Below are positions 8,114 through 17,569 of a stretch of DNA of 64,000 nt, piece after piece. A model generated the notes under the pieces. The model worked only from the letters and a program-made list of their open reading frames with translations, searched no databases and was not told where the DNA came from. Made by a program: the position numbers and the translations under genes. This DNA comes from Bacteroidales bacterium (lineage in GTDB: Bacteria; Bacteroidota; Bacteroidia; Bacteroidales; F082). The stretch covers positions 9,757 to 73,756 of the forward strand of contig JASBYY010000005.1 of NCBI GenBank assembly GCA_029983675.1, given 5' to 3'. Within the stretch, counting starts at the first letter, position 1; each line of letters starts with the position of its first letter.

Positions 8114-9364
8114 ATGGATTCACAGCCAATCAACGTTTCTGTCAATTCAGAAATCGGAAAGTTGCAGCACGTATTGGTACACACGCCAGGTGAAGAGATT
8201 GAGAACATGACACCTGAAAACGCCCACAACTTTCTTTACAGTGACATTCTCAACCTGCAAATTGCAGGAAAAGAGCACAACCGTTTCAAAAAGGTGCTTC
8301 AGAAAGTGACACAAGTGCATGAAATCAGCGACTTGATCACCGACGTGCTGCGCAATGAAAAAATCAAGTCGAACTTGGTGGAACGCATCTGCAAAATGGA
8401 GGAAGTGCCTTATCTGATCGACTACCTGAAAGGTCTTGAGGCCAGCGAATTATCGCGCCAACTCATTCAAGGTGTGCACCTTAAGGACATCTCTTATATC
8501 AACGGAGAGCGTTTTTCATTGCAGCCCTTGCCCAACCTGTTTTTTATGCGCGATGCTTCCTTCACGGTGTTTGACAACCTGATGATAAGCAATATGGCGA
8601 CAACCATTCGTTCGCGCGAATGCCTTATTCTCGACATGATTTACAATTATCACCCCATGTTTGAGGCAGCCGTCATCAACCCTGCCTTGAAATACAAGTC
8701 GAGTGGCATCGGAACTATCGAAGGCGGCGACGTACATGTTGTGCGCAACGATATTGTTTTGTGCGGTTTGAGTTCACGCACCAATATGCACGGCATCGAA
8801 TCGCTGGTGGAACACCTGAAGACAAAACCGGGAACAAAGCACCTCATTTTCCAGGAATTGCCAGCCAAGCCTGAATCATTTATCCATCTTGACATGGTGT
8901 TCAGCATGCTCGACAAAGACCGCTGTATGGCATACAAACCTTTGATTTACAGCAACAAGTTGAAGACCTTCCACATCACCATTGATGGTGGAAAAGCCAT
9001 AGGAAACGACGAGAACAACCTCATTTCTGCCCTGCGCGGTCTGGGTGTTGAACTCGATCCTATTTTCTGCGGTGGCGGAGGCGATGACTACTACCCCGCC
9101 CGCGAACAGTGGCACAGCGGCACAAACTTCTTCTGCTTCGCACCGGGAAAGGTGTTAGGTTACGCACGTAACACACATACTATTGAAACCTTGAACCAGA
9201 ACGGATTTGACGTACTTCCCGCCGAGGATGTCGTCAACGGCAAGGTGCATCCCGACGATTACGAACGCTGCGTAGTGACGTTTGAAGGCAACGAATTGTC
9301 GCGTGGCGGTGGTGGTGCCAGATGTATGACCATGCCTGTTCAAAGAATGGAAGTGGACTGGTAA
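8114..9364 (+). CDS. arcA: Arginine deiminase
   Basis: 416 residues, full length. It hydrolyses L-arginine to citrulline and ammonia in the cytoplasm. The N-terminal 'NVSVNSEIGKLQHVLVHTPGEEIENMTP', the FMRDASFT substrate motif, EGGDVHVV, HLDMVFSMLD, and the C-terminal catalytic Cys in GGGGARCMTMP (C404) are all present. arcB (ornithine carbamoyltransferase) and arcC (carbamate kinase) are not adjacent, so the ATP-yielding remainder of the pathway must be encoded elsewhere if it is present. Confidence 0.97.
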   Translation: MDSQPINVSVNSEIGKLQHVLVHTPGEEIENMTPENAHNFLYSDILNLQIAGKEHNRFKKVLQKVTQVHEISDLITDVLRNEKIKSNLVERICKMEEVPYLIDYLKGLEASELSRQLIQGVHLKDISYINGERFSLQPLPNLFFMRDASFTVFDNLMISNMATTIRSRECLILDMIYNYHPMFEAAVINPALKYKSSGIGTIEGGDVHVVRNDIVLCGLSSRTNMHGIESLVEHLKTKPGTKHLIFQELPAKPESFIHLDMVFSMLDKDRCMAYKPLIYSNKLKTFHITIDGGKAIGNDENNLISALRGLGVELDPIFCGGGGDDYYPAREQWHSGTNFFCFAPGKVLGYARNTHTIETLNQNGFDVLPAEDVVNGKVHPDDYERCVVTFEGNELSRGGGGARCMTMPVQRMEVDW

Positions 9365-9388
9365 TATTCTGTGATTTAGAATGTCATA

Positions 9389-9580
9389 TTAAACCCAAAT
9401 CGGTCATTAGAACGCTTGAATGTAGTTTTTCATTGCTGTTCGATGATTTTTGCGTCTTTTCGGCATCTTTCGTCCTTCTTCTCGTTTCCATAGCCCGCTA
9501 TGCTTCACGAAAAGAAAAACGAAATCTAATCGAAAATCCATCAAAAATCATTACGAACCCTAATGACCGAATTGAGTTAA
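9389..9580. mobile_element. MITE-like element, long copy (192 bp)
   Basis: The left end TTAAACCCAAATCGGTCATT (from 9389) and the right end, read in complement as TTAACTCAATTCGGTCATTA (9561-9580), form terminal inverted repeats, 18 of 20 matching once one A is gapped. Inside, the left half (GATGATTTTTGCG) and right half (complement GATTTTTGATGG) are also imperfectly inverted, so the whole element can fold. No transposase is encoded. A shorter copy lies at 61077-61175. It fills the arcA-TerB gap. Confidence 0.65.
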
Positions 9581-9616
9581 AAAACGAGACGTCACAAAAG
9601 ACATCTCGTTTTTTTA
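9581..9616. terminator. Terminator between arcA and the TerB-like gene
   Basis: AACGAGACGTC (9583-9593) pairs with GACATCTCGTT (9600-9610), one mismatch, followed by a T-run on the plus strand and by A4 on the other side, so it can serve both convergent genes. Confidence 0.7.
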
Positions 9617-9639
9617 ATATCCGAATCCGTTGATGCGTG

Positions 9640-10089
9640 TTATTCCTTTTCTTCGGAAATCCCGGCATTATCCATGATTTTCCGAACGCCTGCTTCGAAG
9701 ACAATGTCACGTGCAATCAGGTCAACCATATCGTCTATCATCACGTCAATGACAACAGGATCAAAGTGCATCTTTTCGGCCACCAATTTGCACAGCAGCA
9801 TTTCCTGATCAGAAATTCCACCGTCAATCATCATCAGCGCAACCATATCGTATATCTCCTCAATACGGTCGCTGGTTTTTCTTGGCACATAAAACTCGAT
9901 CTGGTCTGGTTTCTCCATGACAAAATCCAGTTCTTCCTGTGTCATGCCCGATCGCTCAGCAATCTGAAGGATGATTTCTTGTTCTTCGGGCGACATTATG
10001 CCATCGGTGTACGACAAGGCCACCAAGTTGCGCACATGACTGATGCGCTTCTTTTTATCCCCGGACGTAAATAAATTCTTAATGCTCAT
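9640..10089 (-). CDS. TerB-like (tellurite resistance TerB fold) protein
   Basis: 149 residues, all helical, no signal peptide. 'RISHVRNLVALSYTDGIMSPEEQEIILQIAERSGM' followed by a second 'VALMMIDGGISDQEMLLCKLVAEKM' shows the two acidic D-G-x-(I/M)-S-x-x-E repeats of the TerB family, which probably bind a metal. The ATG at 10089 is preferred; the frame extends two codons further only to a TTG. No other ter genes are nearby, so a link to tellurite is unlikely and the physiological role is unknown. Confidence 0.75.
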   Translation of the reverse strand: MSIKNLFTSGDKKKRISHVRNLVALSYTDGIMSPEEQEIILQIAERSGMTQEELDFVMEKPDQIEFYVPRKTSDRIEEIYDMVALMMIDGGISDQEMLLCKLVAEKMHFDPVVIDVMIDDMVDLIARDIVFEAGVRKIMDNAGISEEKE

Positions 10090-10155
10090 TTTCAATAAAT
10101 TACACTATTACTTTTATCGTTATGCACTGCTTGTCAATAGCTGCTTTTACACGCA

Positions 10156-13100
10156 TTATTCAACTTCCACCTCGTCAACCATAATCCACGCTTTTTGACC
10201 GGCATAAGGATGCCACTGGGGCAAAATTCCGTAGTTCTCCACCTTGACCTTGATGTATCTGACTTTTTTCCAATCGACACGCGCTCTGGCCTCCACCCTG
10301 CCCAAAGCGGTCATTCCATCATTGCCATCAAACACTGGAAGTTCGGCGCGTTGCCTTTCCGAGAAACGCACGCCGTCGGTAGAATATGCCACAACAACGG
10401 ATTTGGGCCAAATCACCCATTCTTGGGGTGTGTGACCAATACCGACCTTTATCATTTTCACTGCAATAGGTTCTGTTAGTTCCATTGTGGCTTCCATATC
10501 TGTTCCCTCAAACCCCAGCCAGTCGCTGGTATAGGTGTTGGACAGCCCTTTTTTGCCATCCATCAGGGCGAAATCGGCATTTTCGGCATATCGTGTGGCG
10601 GGAGGATTGGCGAACGAAGTATGCGCAATCGGGCAATATACGAAGTGGCGGTTACTTGCGAAAGCGTTTTCTTTCCCTTTTCGGGTTGCAAAAACTCGCA
10701 AATTGCAGGTTTTTCCAATGACAAACGGTTTCTTATAAAGCATTGCTTTGGGGGAATCTTCATCCAAAGAATAATAAATTTTTGCTTCCGGATCGTCACA
10801 AGTTAATGTGATGATGGTTGGACGGTTGAACAAAGCTGGTTCCGTCTTGTCAATGTCGGCCTGTATGGTTGGTGTCGGAACCATGATTGCTGAAAAATCA
10901 GGGATGGCATGATAGCTAAGTTCTGTCGGTTTTTCCTTGTCGATGGCAAATGGCTTTATGCGAACCGAAAACTCATACACCTGATTCTTCAGGACTTCGC
11001 TTTCCTTGACACCGGGTCCGCAAGTTGCAGTACCAATAGGTGCCTGTCGGTAATCCACATTCACAGTAAGATGGTCGGTTGGATTGAGTTGGTTGATGCG
11101 CTGGGCTTTTGTCAAATCCACATCGTCGTAGCGATAAGTGCTGAAATTGAATGGACTGTCGGAAGTGATGAACAATCCCACATTTGCCGAGGTGTTTTCG
11201 AGCACTATCCAGCGTGTGTCGGAATGGTTGCCATTGTCCTGTGGCACAACATGATGTTCAAACATATCCGAGGCTTTCGCGGTGTATCTGCCCAAACGTC
11301 CTGAAGCATTTCTGTCAGGATAGTTCTCTGTGTCTTTTCCGAAATAGGTCAGTTTGTTATAGCTCAATGGCATTTGCATTTGCAGCCCGACTTTTGGCAG
11401 CGAGCTTACATCTTCCATAGGATCGACTTGGTTTCGCAACACGATCTCTCCATTGCCATAGATGATAAACAACTGTTCGACAATCAACTGTGTCTTTCCG
11501 GCACGGTCAATCATCTGTTGCGTGACACGAAGGTGCACTGTTCCGTCAGACAATTGTTCCACCTTTATTGGGCCTGCTTTTGATGTCAGATGCTGCAAGT
11601 TTGCTTTTCTCCAGCGGGGCAAAGCCCAATCGTCCACAGCATCGTTCAAGGTGGGGGCACGCCAGAAATTAGGCCTCAAAGCGCCTTGCAATAAGGCTTC
11701 GTTTTCATATTTCAACTGTGTCATTTGACCCGTCGCCCGATCGAAAACCACTTGGAACAAGTCATTACCAATGGTAATAGATTCGTCTTGTTGCACACGA
11801 AGAGGCTTTTCCGAAACCAACGGTCGCAAAGGCTCCGAGGGCCAGTCGAGTTGGAATTCGTCGTAGGCAACTTCCGTACCGGCAGGCATAAAGGGACTAT
11901 CGTGGCGTGTCGTTACGGAAAAATGCACAAAAAACTGTTCTCCCGGATGGCCGTACAACCGCAAACGTTCGATTTGGATGCGTTGAGTGGCAAAAGGCTC
12001 AATGTCAAGTTTGATTTTTTCTTTCAGCAATGATCTTTCTGTGGAGAAAATCTCATAGTGGCAATCGAACTCAGAGGCATTGGTAAACGAAAGCCAATTT
12101 TTGATTTCGAAACGCCCCGACGGGATATCTATGGCTTTGAATTTCAAAGGCTGATACACCTTGACGACTTCGGCGGCATGATGGTGCAACCTTCGGTCGG
12201 ACTGAACAATGCCATTGGCACAGAAACTATTGTCATTACCTACACCGTAGGCTTCTCCAAGATCGCCGCCTACGGCCAACCAGTCCACATTTTTCGTGTC
12301 GTCATGCTGGATGAAACTTTGATCCACCCAGTCCCAAATGCAGCCCCCCTGCAATACCTCATGGCTTTCGATAATTTTCCAGTAGTCAGCCAAACCGCCG
12401 ATGCTGTTGCCCATGCCGTGGGCATATTCGACCATGATAAAAGGACGATTCAGACTGTCAATGTGCTCCTCCGCATAACGTTTCAAATAATCCGTGTCGC
12501 TATACATCAACCCGACAACATCGGTGTTCCAATCGAGACAAGCACGTTCGTAAATCACCGGACGTGAAGCATCGCGCGATTTCATCCATTTGTAGGCGTT
12601 CTCAAAGTTAATGCCATTGCCGCATTCGTTACCCAGCGACCACATCACTATACTTGGATGGTTTTTGTCGCGTTCCAACATGTTGCGGTTGCGCGAAAGC
12701 ACCATGGGACCATACATTTCCTGCTTTGCCAAACTGCGCTTTCCATAACCTTGGGCGTGCGATTCCACATTGGCTTCGTCAATCACATAAAGACCATAAC
12801 GGTCGCACAGGTCGTACCAATAAGGATCATTCGGATAGTGGCTTGTTCTTACCGTATTGATATTCAATCGTTTCATCAACATAATATCATTTTCCATGGA
12901 TATGCGCGATACCACGTGACCTTTATAAGGATCATGCTCATGGCGGTTCACACCTTTAATAAGAACATATTTTCCGTTGACAAGGAATCTGCCGTCTTTT
13001 ACTTCCACTGTTCGGAATCCGATATGTGTACAAAGCCGCTCCAACTCCTGTTTCTTTGCCCACACCGTCAGTTCCAAATCATATAGTTCAGGATGTTCAG

Positions 13101-14073
13101 CCGACCATTGCCTGACTTTTTCAACATCGGGTAGCGTTAACCGAACGTCGGCATAGTACAAACCATCTTCAGCCTGCTTGAACTCTTTTTTATCCAAAAC
13201 CACAGTCGTAGTGGCAATCGGCGTTTGAGAACCGTCAAACAAGTTAGCGGTCAGGCGGTTGCTTTTTTTAGCAAGCATTTCCTTGGCACACTGTACTTTT
13301 ACATCCACCGAAAGTTTTCCATTACTATACGTGTTGTCAAGACCAGCATGGACCTCATAATCATAAACGTTCAGCGATGGTTTGGAGTACACGAACACAT
13401 CGCGCTCAATGCCGCTTATTCGCCAAAAATCCTGACACTCAAAATATGACCCGTTTGAAAAGCGGAAGCATTTCACGGCAAGTGTGTTTTTACCCGTTCG
13501 CACCATAGCCGTGATGTCGAAATCAGAATTGGTCTTGGCATCTTCGGTATAACCCACAAACTGCCCGTTGACCCAGACATAGTAAGCCGATTTTACCGCT
13601 CCGAAGTTCAAATATATGCGCCGCCCGCTCCATTTCTCAGGAATGGAAAAATCAGTCAGATAACAGCCGACGGGGTTGTCAATTGTCGGAACACCGGGAG
13701 GTGTGTTGGGACGAAATTCATTGTCGATATTCACATAAATCGGCACTCCGTAGCCGTTCAACTCCCAATTGGCAGGCACCGGAATGGTTTTCCATGCGCT
13801 GGCATCATAATCCGGACGCTGAAAATCGGCGGGGGCCTTTTCGGGGCTTGCCGTCCAGTAAAACTTCCAGTCGCCGTTGAGCGACATATAGTTTGACGAA
13901 TGTGTAAAGTCAAGGTCCGCATCCAATGGCACCACATTTGTGCGCGGGTACAACTTGTTGATTTCAAATACGTTTACATCATTCCACGCATTCATTTGCT
14001 CCGAAGTTTGGGCCATAATGGTCAAAGTGCTTGCAAGCGTGGCCACAAGAATAAGAAGTGATTTTTTCATCAT
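10156..14073 (-). CDS. Secreted GH2 beta-galactosidase with C-terminal add-on domains
   Basis: 1305 residues. A signal peptide (KKSLLILVATLASTLTIMAQ) directs export. The GH2 sugar-binding domain, Ig-like domain and TIM barrel follow; 'SLGNECGNG' gives the acid/base Glu483 and 'IMVEYAHGMGNS' the nucleophile Glu549. A beta-galactosidase small-chain domain comes next (about 780-1050). After this there is a chitobiase/hexosaminidase C-terminal type segment ('DPEAKIYYSLDEDSPK', about 1110-1160) and a discoidin-like segment ('YTSDWLGFEGTDMEATMEL' onward). LacZ of E. coli is about 1020 residues, so the C-terminal 250 are extra, probably for binding glycans. No SusCD pair is adjacent. The substrate could be another beta-galactoside or a host glycan. 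Confidence 0.92.
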   Translation of the reverse strand: MMKKSLLILVATLASTLTIMAQTSEQMNAWNDVNVFEINKLYPRTNVVPLDADLDFTHSSNYMSLNGDWKFYWTASPEKAPADFQRPDYDASAWKTIPVPANWELNGYGVPIYVNIDNEFRPNTPPGVPTIDNPVGCYLTDFSIPEKWSGRRIYLNFGAVKSAYYVWVNGQFVGYTEDAKTNSDFDITAMVRTGKNTLAVKCFRFSNGSYFECQDFWRISGIERDVFVYSKPSLNVYDYEVHAGLDNTYSNGKLSVDVKVQCAKEMLAKKSNRLTANLFDGSQTPIATTTVVLDKKEFKQAEDGLYYADVRLTLPDVEKVRQWSAEHPELYDLELTVWAKKQELERLCTHIGFRTVEVKDGRFLVNGKYVLIKGVNRHEHDPYKGHVVSRISMENDIMLMKRLNINTVRTSHYPNDPYWYDLCDRYGLYVIDEANVESHAQGYGKRSLAKQEMYGPMVLSRNRNMLERDKNHPSIVMWSLGNECGNGINFENAYKWMKSRDASRPVIYERACLDWNTDVVGLMYSDTDYLKRYAEEHIDSLNRPFIMVEYAHGMGNSIGGLADYWKIIESHEVLQGGCIWDWVDQSFIQHDDTKNVDWLAVGGDLGEAYGVGNDNSFCANGIVQSDRRLHHHAAEVVKVYQPLKFKAIDIPSGRFEIKNWLSFTNASEFDCHYEIFSTERSLLKEKIKLDIEPFATQRIQIERLRLYGHPGEQFFVHFSVTTRHDSPFMPAGTEVAYDEFQLDWPSEPLRPLVSEKPLRVQQDESITIGNDLFQVVFDRATGQMTQLKYENEALLQGALRPNFWRAPTLNDAVDDWALPRWRKANLQHLTSKAGPIKVEQLSDGTVHLRVTQQMIDRAGKTQLIVEQLFIIYGNGEIVLRNQVDPMEDVSSLPKVGLQMQMPLSYNKLTYFGKDTENYPDRNASGRLGRYTAKASDMFEHHVVPQDNGNHSDTRWIVLENTSANVGLFITSDSPFNFSTYRYDDVDLTKAQRINQLNPTDHLTVNVDYRQAPIGTATCGPGVKESEVLKNQVYEFSVRIKPFAIDKEKPTELSYHAIPDFSAIMVPTPTIQADIDKTEPALFNRPTIITLTCDDPEAKIYYSLDEDSPKAMLYKKPFVIGKTCNLRVFATRKGKENAFASNRHFVYCPIAHTSFANPPATRYAENADFALMDGKKGLSNTYTSDWLGFEGTDMEATMELTEPIAVKMIKVGIGHTPQEWVIWPKSVVVAYSTDGVRFSERQRAELPVFDGNDGMTALGRVEARARVDWKKVRYIKVKVENYGILPQWHPYAGQKAWIMVDEVEVE

Positions 14074-14078
14074 CAAAT

Positions 14079-14483
14079 TTATTTACTATTAAACATAGAA
14101 CGATGGTTTTCTGGGATTTCCAAAGCACACAATTTCTGCCTGTCAAAGCGCACCAATACCGCATGGCATGTAGTGTGTACACCACCGGTGGCGCCATTAC
14201 ACAGCCTTTGCGTCATACGCACACTGCTACGTCCAATCTCCGTGATTTCAGTCTCGCAAACCATGTCATCATGAATGCGTATCGGCAAGGCAAAGTCCAT
14301 ATCGATATGCACCAGCACATAATCAAAGGTCATCCAGTCAATTTCCGTTCCAAAAAGGTGTTCAAAGTACGATGACCGGCCGTAATCGAAAAGATTGCAT
14401 TGTGCGCCGTTGTTGACATGGTCAAACGGATCGAGATCGCTCATTCTGATTTGAATGGGACAGGAAAAAACAGTGTCTTTCAT
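14079..14483 (-). CDS. Acyl-CoA thioesterase-like hot-dog protein (4HBT)
   Basis: 134 residues from the chosen start MKDTVFSCP. 'IRMSDLDPFDHVNNGAQCNLFDYGRSSYF' is the 4HBT motif, with the catalytic-type Asp in D-x-DPFDHVNN, as in YbgC/FadM thioesterases. I chose the ATG at 14483 because a -7 box (TATCTTCG, 14505-14512 minus strand) lies between it and the more upstream in-frame ATG. It ends 5 bp before the GH2 gene start, so the two may be co-transcribed. The acyl substrate is unknown. Confidence 0.8.
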   Translation of the reverse strand: MKDTVFSCPIQIRMSDLDPFDHVNNGAQCNLFDYGRSSYFEHLFGTEIDWMTFDYVLVHIDMDFALPIRIHDDMVCETEITEIGRSSVRMTQRLCNGATGGVHTTCHAVLVRFDRQKLCALEIPENHRSMFNSK

Positions 14484-14504
14484 TGGAAAATGATTTATAA
14501 ATTG

Positions 14505-14512
14505 CGAAGATA
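14505..14512 (-). promoter_or_regulatory. -7 box for the thioesterase/GH2 unit
   Basis: TATCTTCG followed by C on the minus strand, 21 bp upstream of the selected start. It decides between the two possible start codons. Confidence 0.5.
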
Positions 14513-14688
14513 AATCTTTTTTCGATGCCATGCACCGCTTGCCTTTACTTTCGCATTATCTTGGAGTTATTCTTTGATATTGCTGATTTACAACATTCTA
14601 CAATATGGTATTCTGTAAAAAGTGCTTGATTTGTTGTCGCTTGTTTGCTTTCGCCGGTCTTCTACTTTCATATTTCATGGAAAAAGTC

Positions 14689-14696
14689 TATTTTTG
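14689..14696 (+). promoter_or_regulatory. -7 box for the membrane protein/ligA unit
   Basis: TATTTTTG, immediately followed by an ATG that would be too close to the transcription start. The ATG at 14715 is therefore the better start of the next gene. Confidence 0.55.
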
Positions 14697-14714
14697 ATGC
14701 CAAATTACAATATC

Positions 14715-15389
14715 ATGGTCAATCGCTCCAAAGCATTTGTCAAAATGCATCCGTTCACGTCGCTCATGCTTATTGCATTGATGGTGAGGATTATCGTAGT
14801 CATTTTCGTCCCCGGTTACGGTTCAAACCACGACTTGCAACAGAAAAGTCTTGTCATGGCGTTTCTCGAATGGCTCAAACATGCCCTTGGCATCAGCGGA
14901 ACGCAATTGGACATGCTGGTGAGCCGATTGTTTTACGCCTTGGTTTCATTATTCAGTATTTCCATGGTTTATCGCATCAGCGATTTGCTTTCGGGCAAGC
15001 GGGTGGCGTGGCTCGTAGCACTCATTCCCACTTTTTGTTGTGTCATGCCGTCGTTCGGCATGGTCAGCAATGTCAATGCTTTCTTGGGACTGCCGCTGTT
15101 ACTTTACGGTGCCAATGTCATTATTCGCCAAGAAGTGCTTCGCAAGGCGCAACTTAGTGCCAATATCCACCGTTCGTCGTTTTTTATTGCCGGCTTGTGT
15201 GTGGGCTTTGGTGTCTGTATCTGGTACGAAAGCCTATTATTCATATTCACCCTTTTGCTTATCCTTTGTTTAGTAAAGGACTACAAAGGGGCCTTGATGG
15301 CTTTTCTCGGTGCATTTAGCTCCGTTGCCGTTGTTTGGGTGATTGCCATGCTTGCCAATGTGAATCCTTGGAATTATTTTGCCTTATGA
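14715..15389 (+). CDS. Polytopic inner-membrane protein of unknown function
   Basis: 224 residues from MVNRSKAFVKMHPF. About six hydrophobic segments are visible, with 'MVRIIVVIFVPGYGSNHDLQQ' between the first and second. An acidic/polar loop after the first membrane segment followed by several helices resembles the N-terminal half of GT-C or Dolichyl-P-mannose-type glycosyltransferases, but the protein is much shorter and I cannot assign it. It shares a 4-bp ATGA stop/start overlap with ligA, so translation is coupled to an essential gene. Confidence 0.65.
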   Translation: MVNRSKAFVKMHPFTSLMLIALMVRIIVVIFVPGYGSNHDLQQKSLVMAFLEWLKHALGISGTQLDMLVSRLFYALVSLFSISMVYRISDLLSGKRVAWLVALIPTFCCVMPSFGMVSNVNAFLGLPLLLYGANVIIRQEVLRKAQLSANIHRSSFFIAGLCVGFGVCIWYESLLFIFTLLLILCLVKDYKGALMAFLGAFSSVAVVWVIAMLANVNPWNYFAL

Positions 15390-17488
15390 CCCATGAAGAA
15401 GCCCGCCTTCGCATCGCCCATCTGAGCGAAGATTTGGAACGACATAACTACAACTATTACATACTCGCACAGCCTACCATCAGCGACTACGAGTTCGATA
15501 TGATGCTTGCAGAACTGGAACAATTGGAAAAGGATTTTCCAGAATTTCTGTCGCCGTTCTCTCCTACCCAGCGTGTAGGCGGTGGCATTACGAAAGAGTT
15601 TCAGACCGTAGCGCATCGGTATCCCATGTTCTCTTTGGCGAATTCGTATAGCAAAGAGGAAATTGAAGATTTTATCTCAAGGATAAAAAAAAGCGATGTC
15701 GGGGATGTGGAGTTTGTCTGTGAATTGAAATTCGATGGACTGTCCATCAGTTTGCAATATGAAGACGGCATCCTCGTGCGCGGTGTCACAAGGGGCGACG
15801 GCACCTGTGGCGACGATGTGACCACCAATGTGAAGACCATTCGCACCATTCCGCTGCGGTTGCATGGCGATTATCCGCCTGCATTTGAGATACGCGGCGA
15901 AGTGGTGATGCCTCGTGAAAGTTTCAACAGGATTAATGAGGAACGCACCGATGAAGGCCTTGCCGCATTCGCCAACCCGCGCAACGCCGCCGCCGGCACC
16001 ATGAAGCTACAAGACTCCAAGGAGGTGGCCCGACGACATCTTGATAATTTCAGCTACACTTTGTTGTCAGAAGATATCGAGACACAATTCAAAACACACT
16101 ACGACAGCCTGATGGCGGCCAAGCAATGGGGATTCAACGTGTCGAAACACACCACCCTATGCCATAACGTGGACGAAATCCTCGATTTCATTAATTACTG
16201 GGACAAGGCACGTCATCAACTCGCCTTCGATATTGACGGTATCGTTCTGAAAGTGAACGACTTTCGGCAACAGCAGCAACTCGGCTTCACCGCCAAGTCG
16301 CCACGCTGGGCCATTGCCTATAAATTCAAGGCGGAAGAAGCGGAAACACAACTGCAAAGTGTTTCTTTTCAAGTGGGACGGCATGGCACCATTACACCGG
16401 TGGCTAATCTGGCTCCCGTACAATTGGCCGGCACCACGGTAAAACGTGCCACACTGAACAATGAAGATTTCATCAGACAGTTTGATTTGCATTACAATGA
16501 CACCGTTACCATTGTGAAGGGCGGCGAAATCATCCCGAAAATCATCAGTGTCAACTTAAACCGCCGCGATGATTCCTGCCAGCCGGTGGTGTTTGTCAAA
16601 ACATGCCCGATTTGCGACACGCCGTTGGTGAAAAACGAAGGCGAAGTGGCTTGGTATTGCCCCAACAGCAGCGGATGCTCACCCCAAATCAGGGGACGCA
16701 TCGAACATTTTATCGGGCGCAAGGCGATGAATATCGAGGGACTTGGCGAAGGAAAAGTGGAGCTGCTTTACGACGAAGGATTGGTGCACGATGTGGCTGA
16801 TTTGTACGATCTGACATACGACAAGCTTTTCGGCTTCGAAAAAATAATCACCATAGAAGACGAACTTAGCCTCCTGCCAATCACCCGAAAAGTCGGTATT
16901 CGCGAAAAGACAGCACAAAACATTCTTGATGCCTTGGAAAAATCGAAAGCTGTCCCTTTTGAACGAGTGCTGTTTGCCTTAGGCATTAAGTTCGTGGGAG
17001 AATCGGTGGCAAAAGTGCTTGCCAATGCCCTTCACGACATCGACCATATCATGCAGGCATCGGTTGAAGAAATGACGATGATTGACGAAATCGGCGAAAA
17101 AATCGCCCTTTCCGTGCGATCCTTTTTCGAAGATTCAATAAATAGAGACCTTGTGAACCGTTTGCGTGCAGCAGGCTTGCAACTTGCAATGGAAGAAAAA
17201 GCCGCATCCGACAAGGAACAATTATTGGCAGGAAAGATCTTTGTTGTCAGCGGCGTTTTCCAGCATTATTCACGCGATGCCATCAAAAAGACCATTGAGG
17301 ATTATGGCGGTAAAAATGCAAGTTCGATTTCTTCAAAGACCGACTACGTGCTGGCAGGTGACAAAATGGGACCGGAAAAGAAGAAAAAAGCCGACAGCCT
17401 CAATGTCCCCATCATCACTGAAACGGATTTCGAGCGTATGATTAGCGTGAAAAATGAAGAAGAGCCATTCACCGGTTTGCTGTTTTAA
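15386..17488 (+). CDS. ligA: NAD-dependent DNA ligase
   Basis: 700 residues. It seals nicks in duplex DNA in replication and repair. The adenylation lysine is K115 in CELKFDG. The zinc-finger cysteines (CPICDTPL...WYCPNSSGCSP), the helix-hairpin-helix region ('ALGIKFVGESVAKVL') and a C-terminal BRCT domain ('LLAGKIFVVSGVFQHYSRDAI') are in the normal order. The ATG at 15386 gives the standard N-terminus MTHEEARLRIAHL and overlaps the upstream stop by 4 bp. Confidence 0.97.
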   Translation: MTHEEARLRIAHLSEDLERHNYNYYILAQPTISDYEFDMMLAELEQLEKDFPEFLSPFSPTQRVGGGITKEFQTVAHRYPMFSLANSYSKEEIEDFISRIKKSDVGDVEFVCELKFDGLSISLQYEDGILVRGVTRGDGTCGDDVTTNVKTIRTIPLRLHGDYPPAFEIRGEVVMPRESFNRINEERTDEGLAAFANPRNAAAGTMKLQDSKEVARRHLDNFSYTLLSEDIETQFKTHYDSLMAAKQWGFNVSKHTTLCHNVDEILDFINYWDKARHQLAFDIDGIVLKVNDFRQQQQLGFTAKSPRWAIAYKFKAEEAETQLQSVSFQVGRHGTITPVANLAPVQLAGTTVKRATLNNEDFIRQFDLHYNDTVTIVKGGEIIPKIISVNLNRRDDSCQPVVFVKTCPICDTPLVKNEGEVAWYCPNSSGCSPQIRGRIEHFIGRKAMNIEGLGEGKVELLYDEGLVHDVADLYDLTYDKLFGFEKIITIEDELSLLPITRKVGIREKTAQNILDALEKSKAVPFERVLFALGIKFVGESVAKVLANALHDIDHIMQASVEEMTMIDEIGEKIALSVRSFFEDSINRDLVNRLRAAGLQLAMEEKAASDKEQLLAGKIFVVSGVFQHYSRDAIKKTIEDYGGKNASSISSKTDYVLAGDKMGPEKKKKADSLNVPIITETDFERMISVKNEEEPFTGLLF

Positions 17489-17569
17489 GCAGCAGTCCCC
17501 ACCCTATCTGATGGCTGATTTTTGAGACATTTCTGTTCACCCTTGAGAGCGAGAAGCCCTGACAAGAGG

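Noticed and set aside
8114..9364. Complete arginine deiminase operon
   Set aside because: Only arcA is present; arcB, arcC and the antiporter are not adjacent.
9640..10089. Tellurite resistance determinant
   Set aside because: A lone TerB-fold protein without terC, terD or terZ does not support that function.
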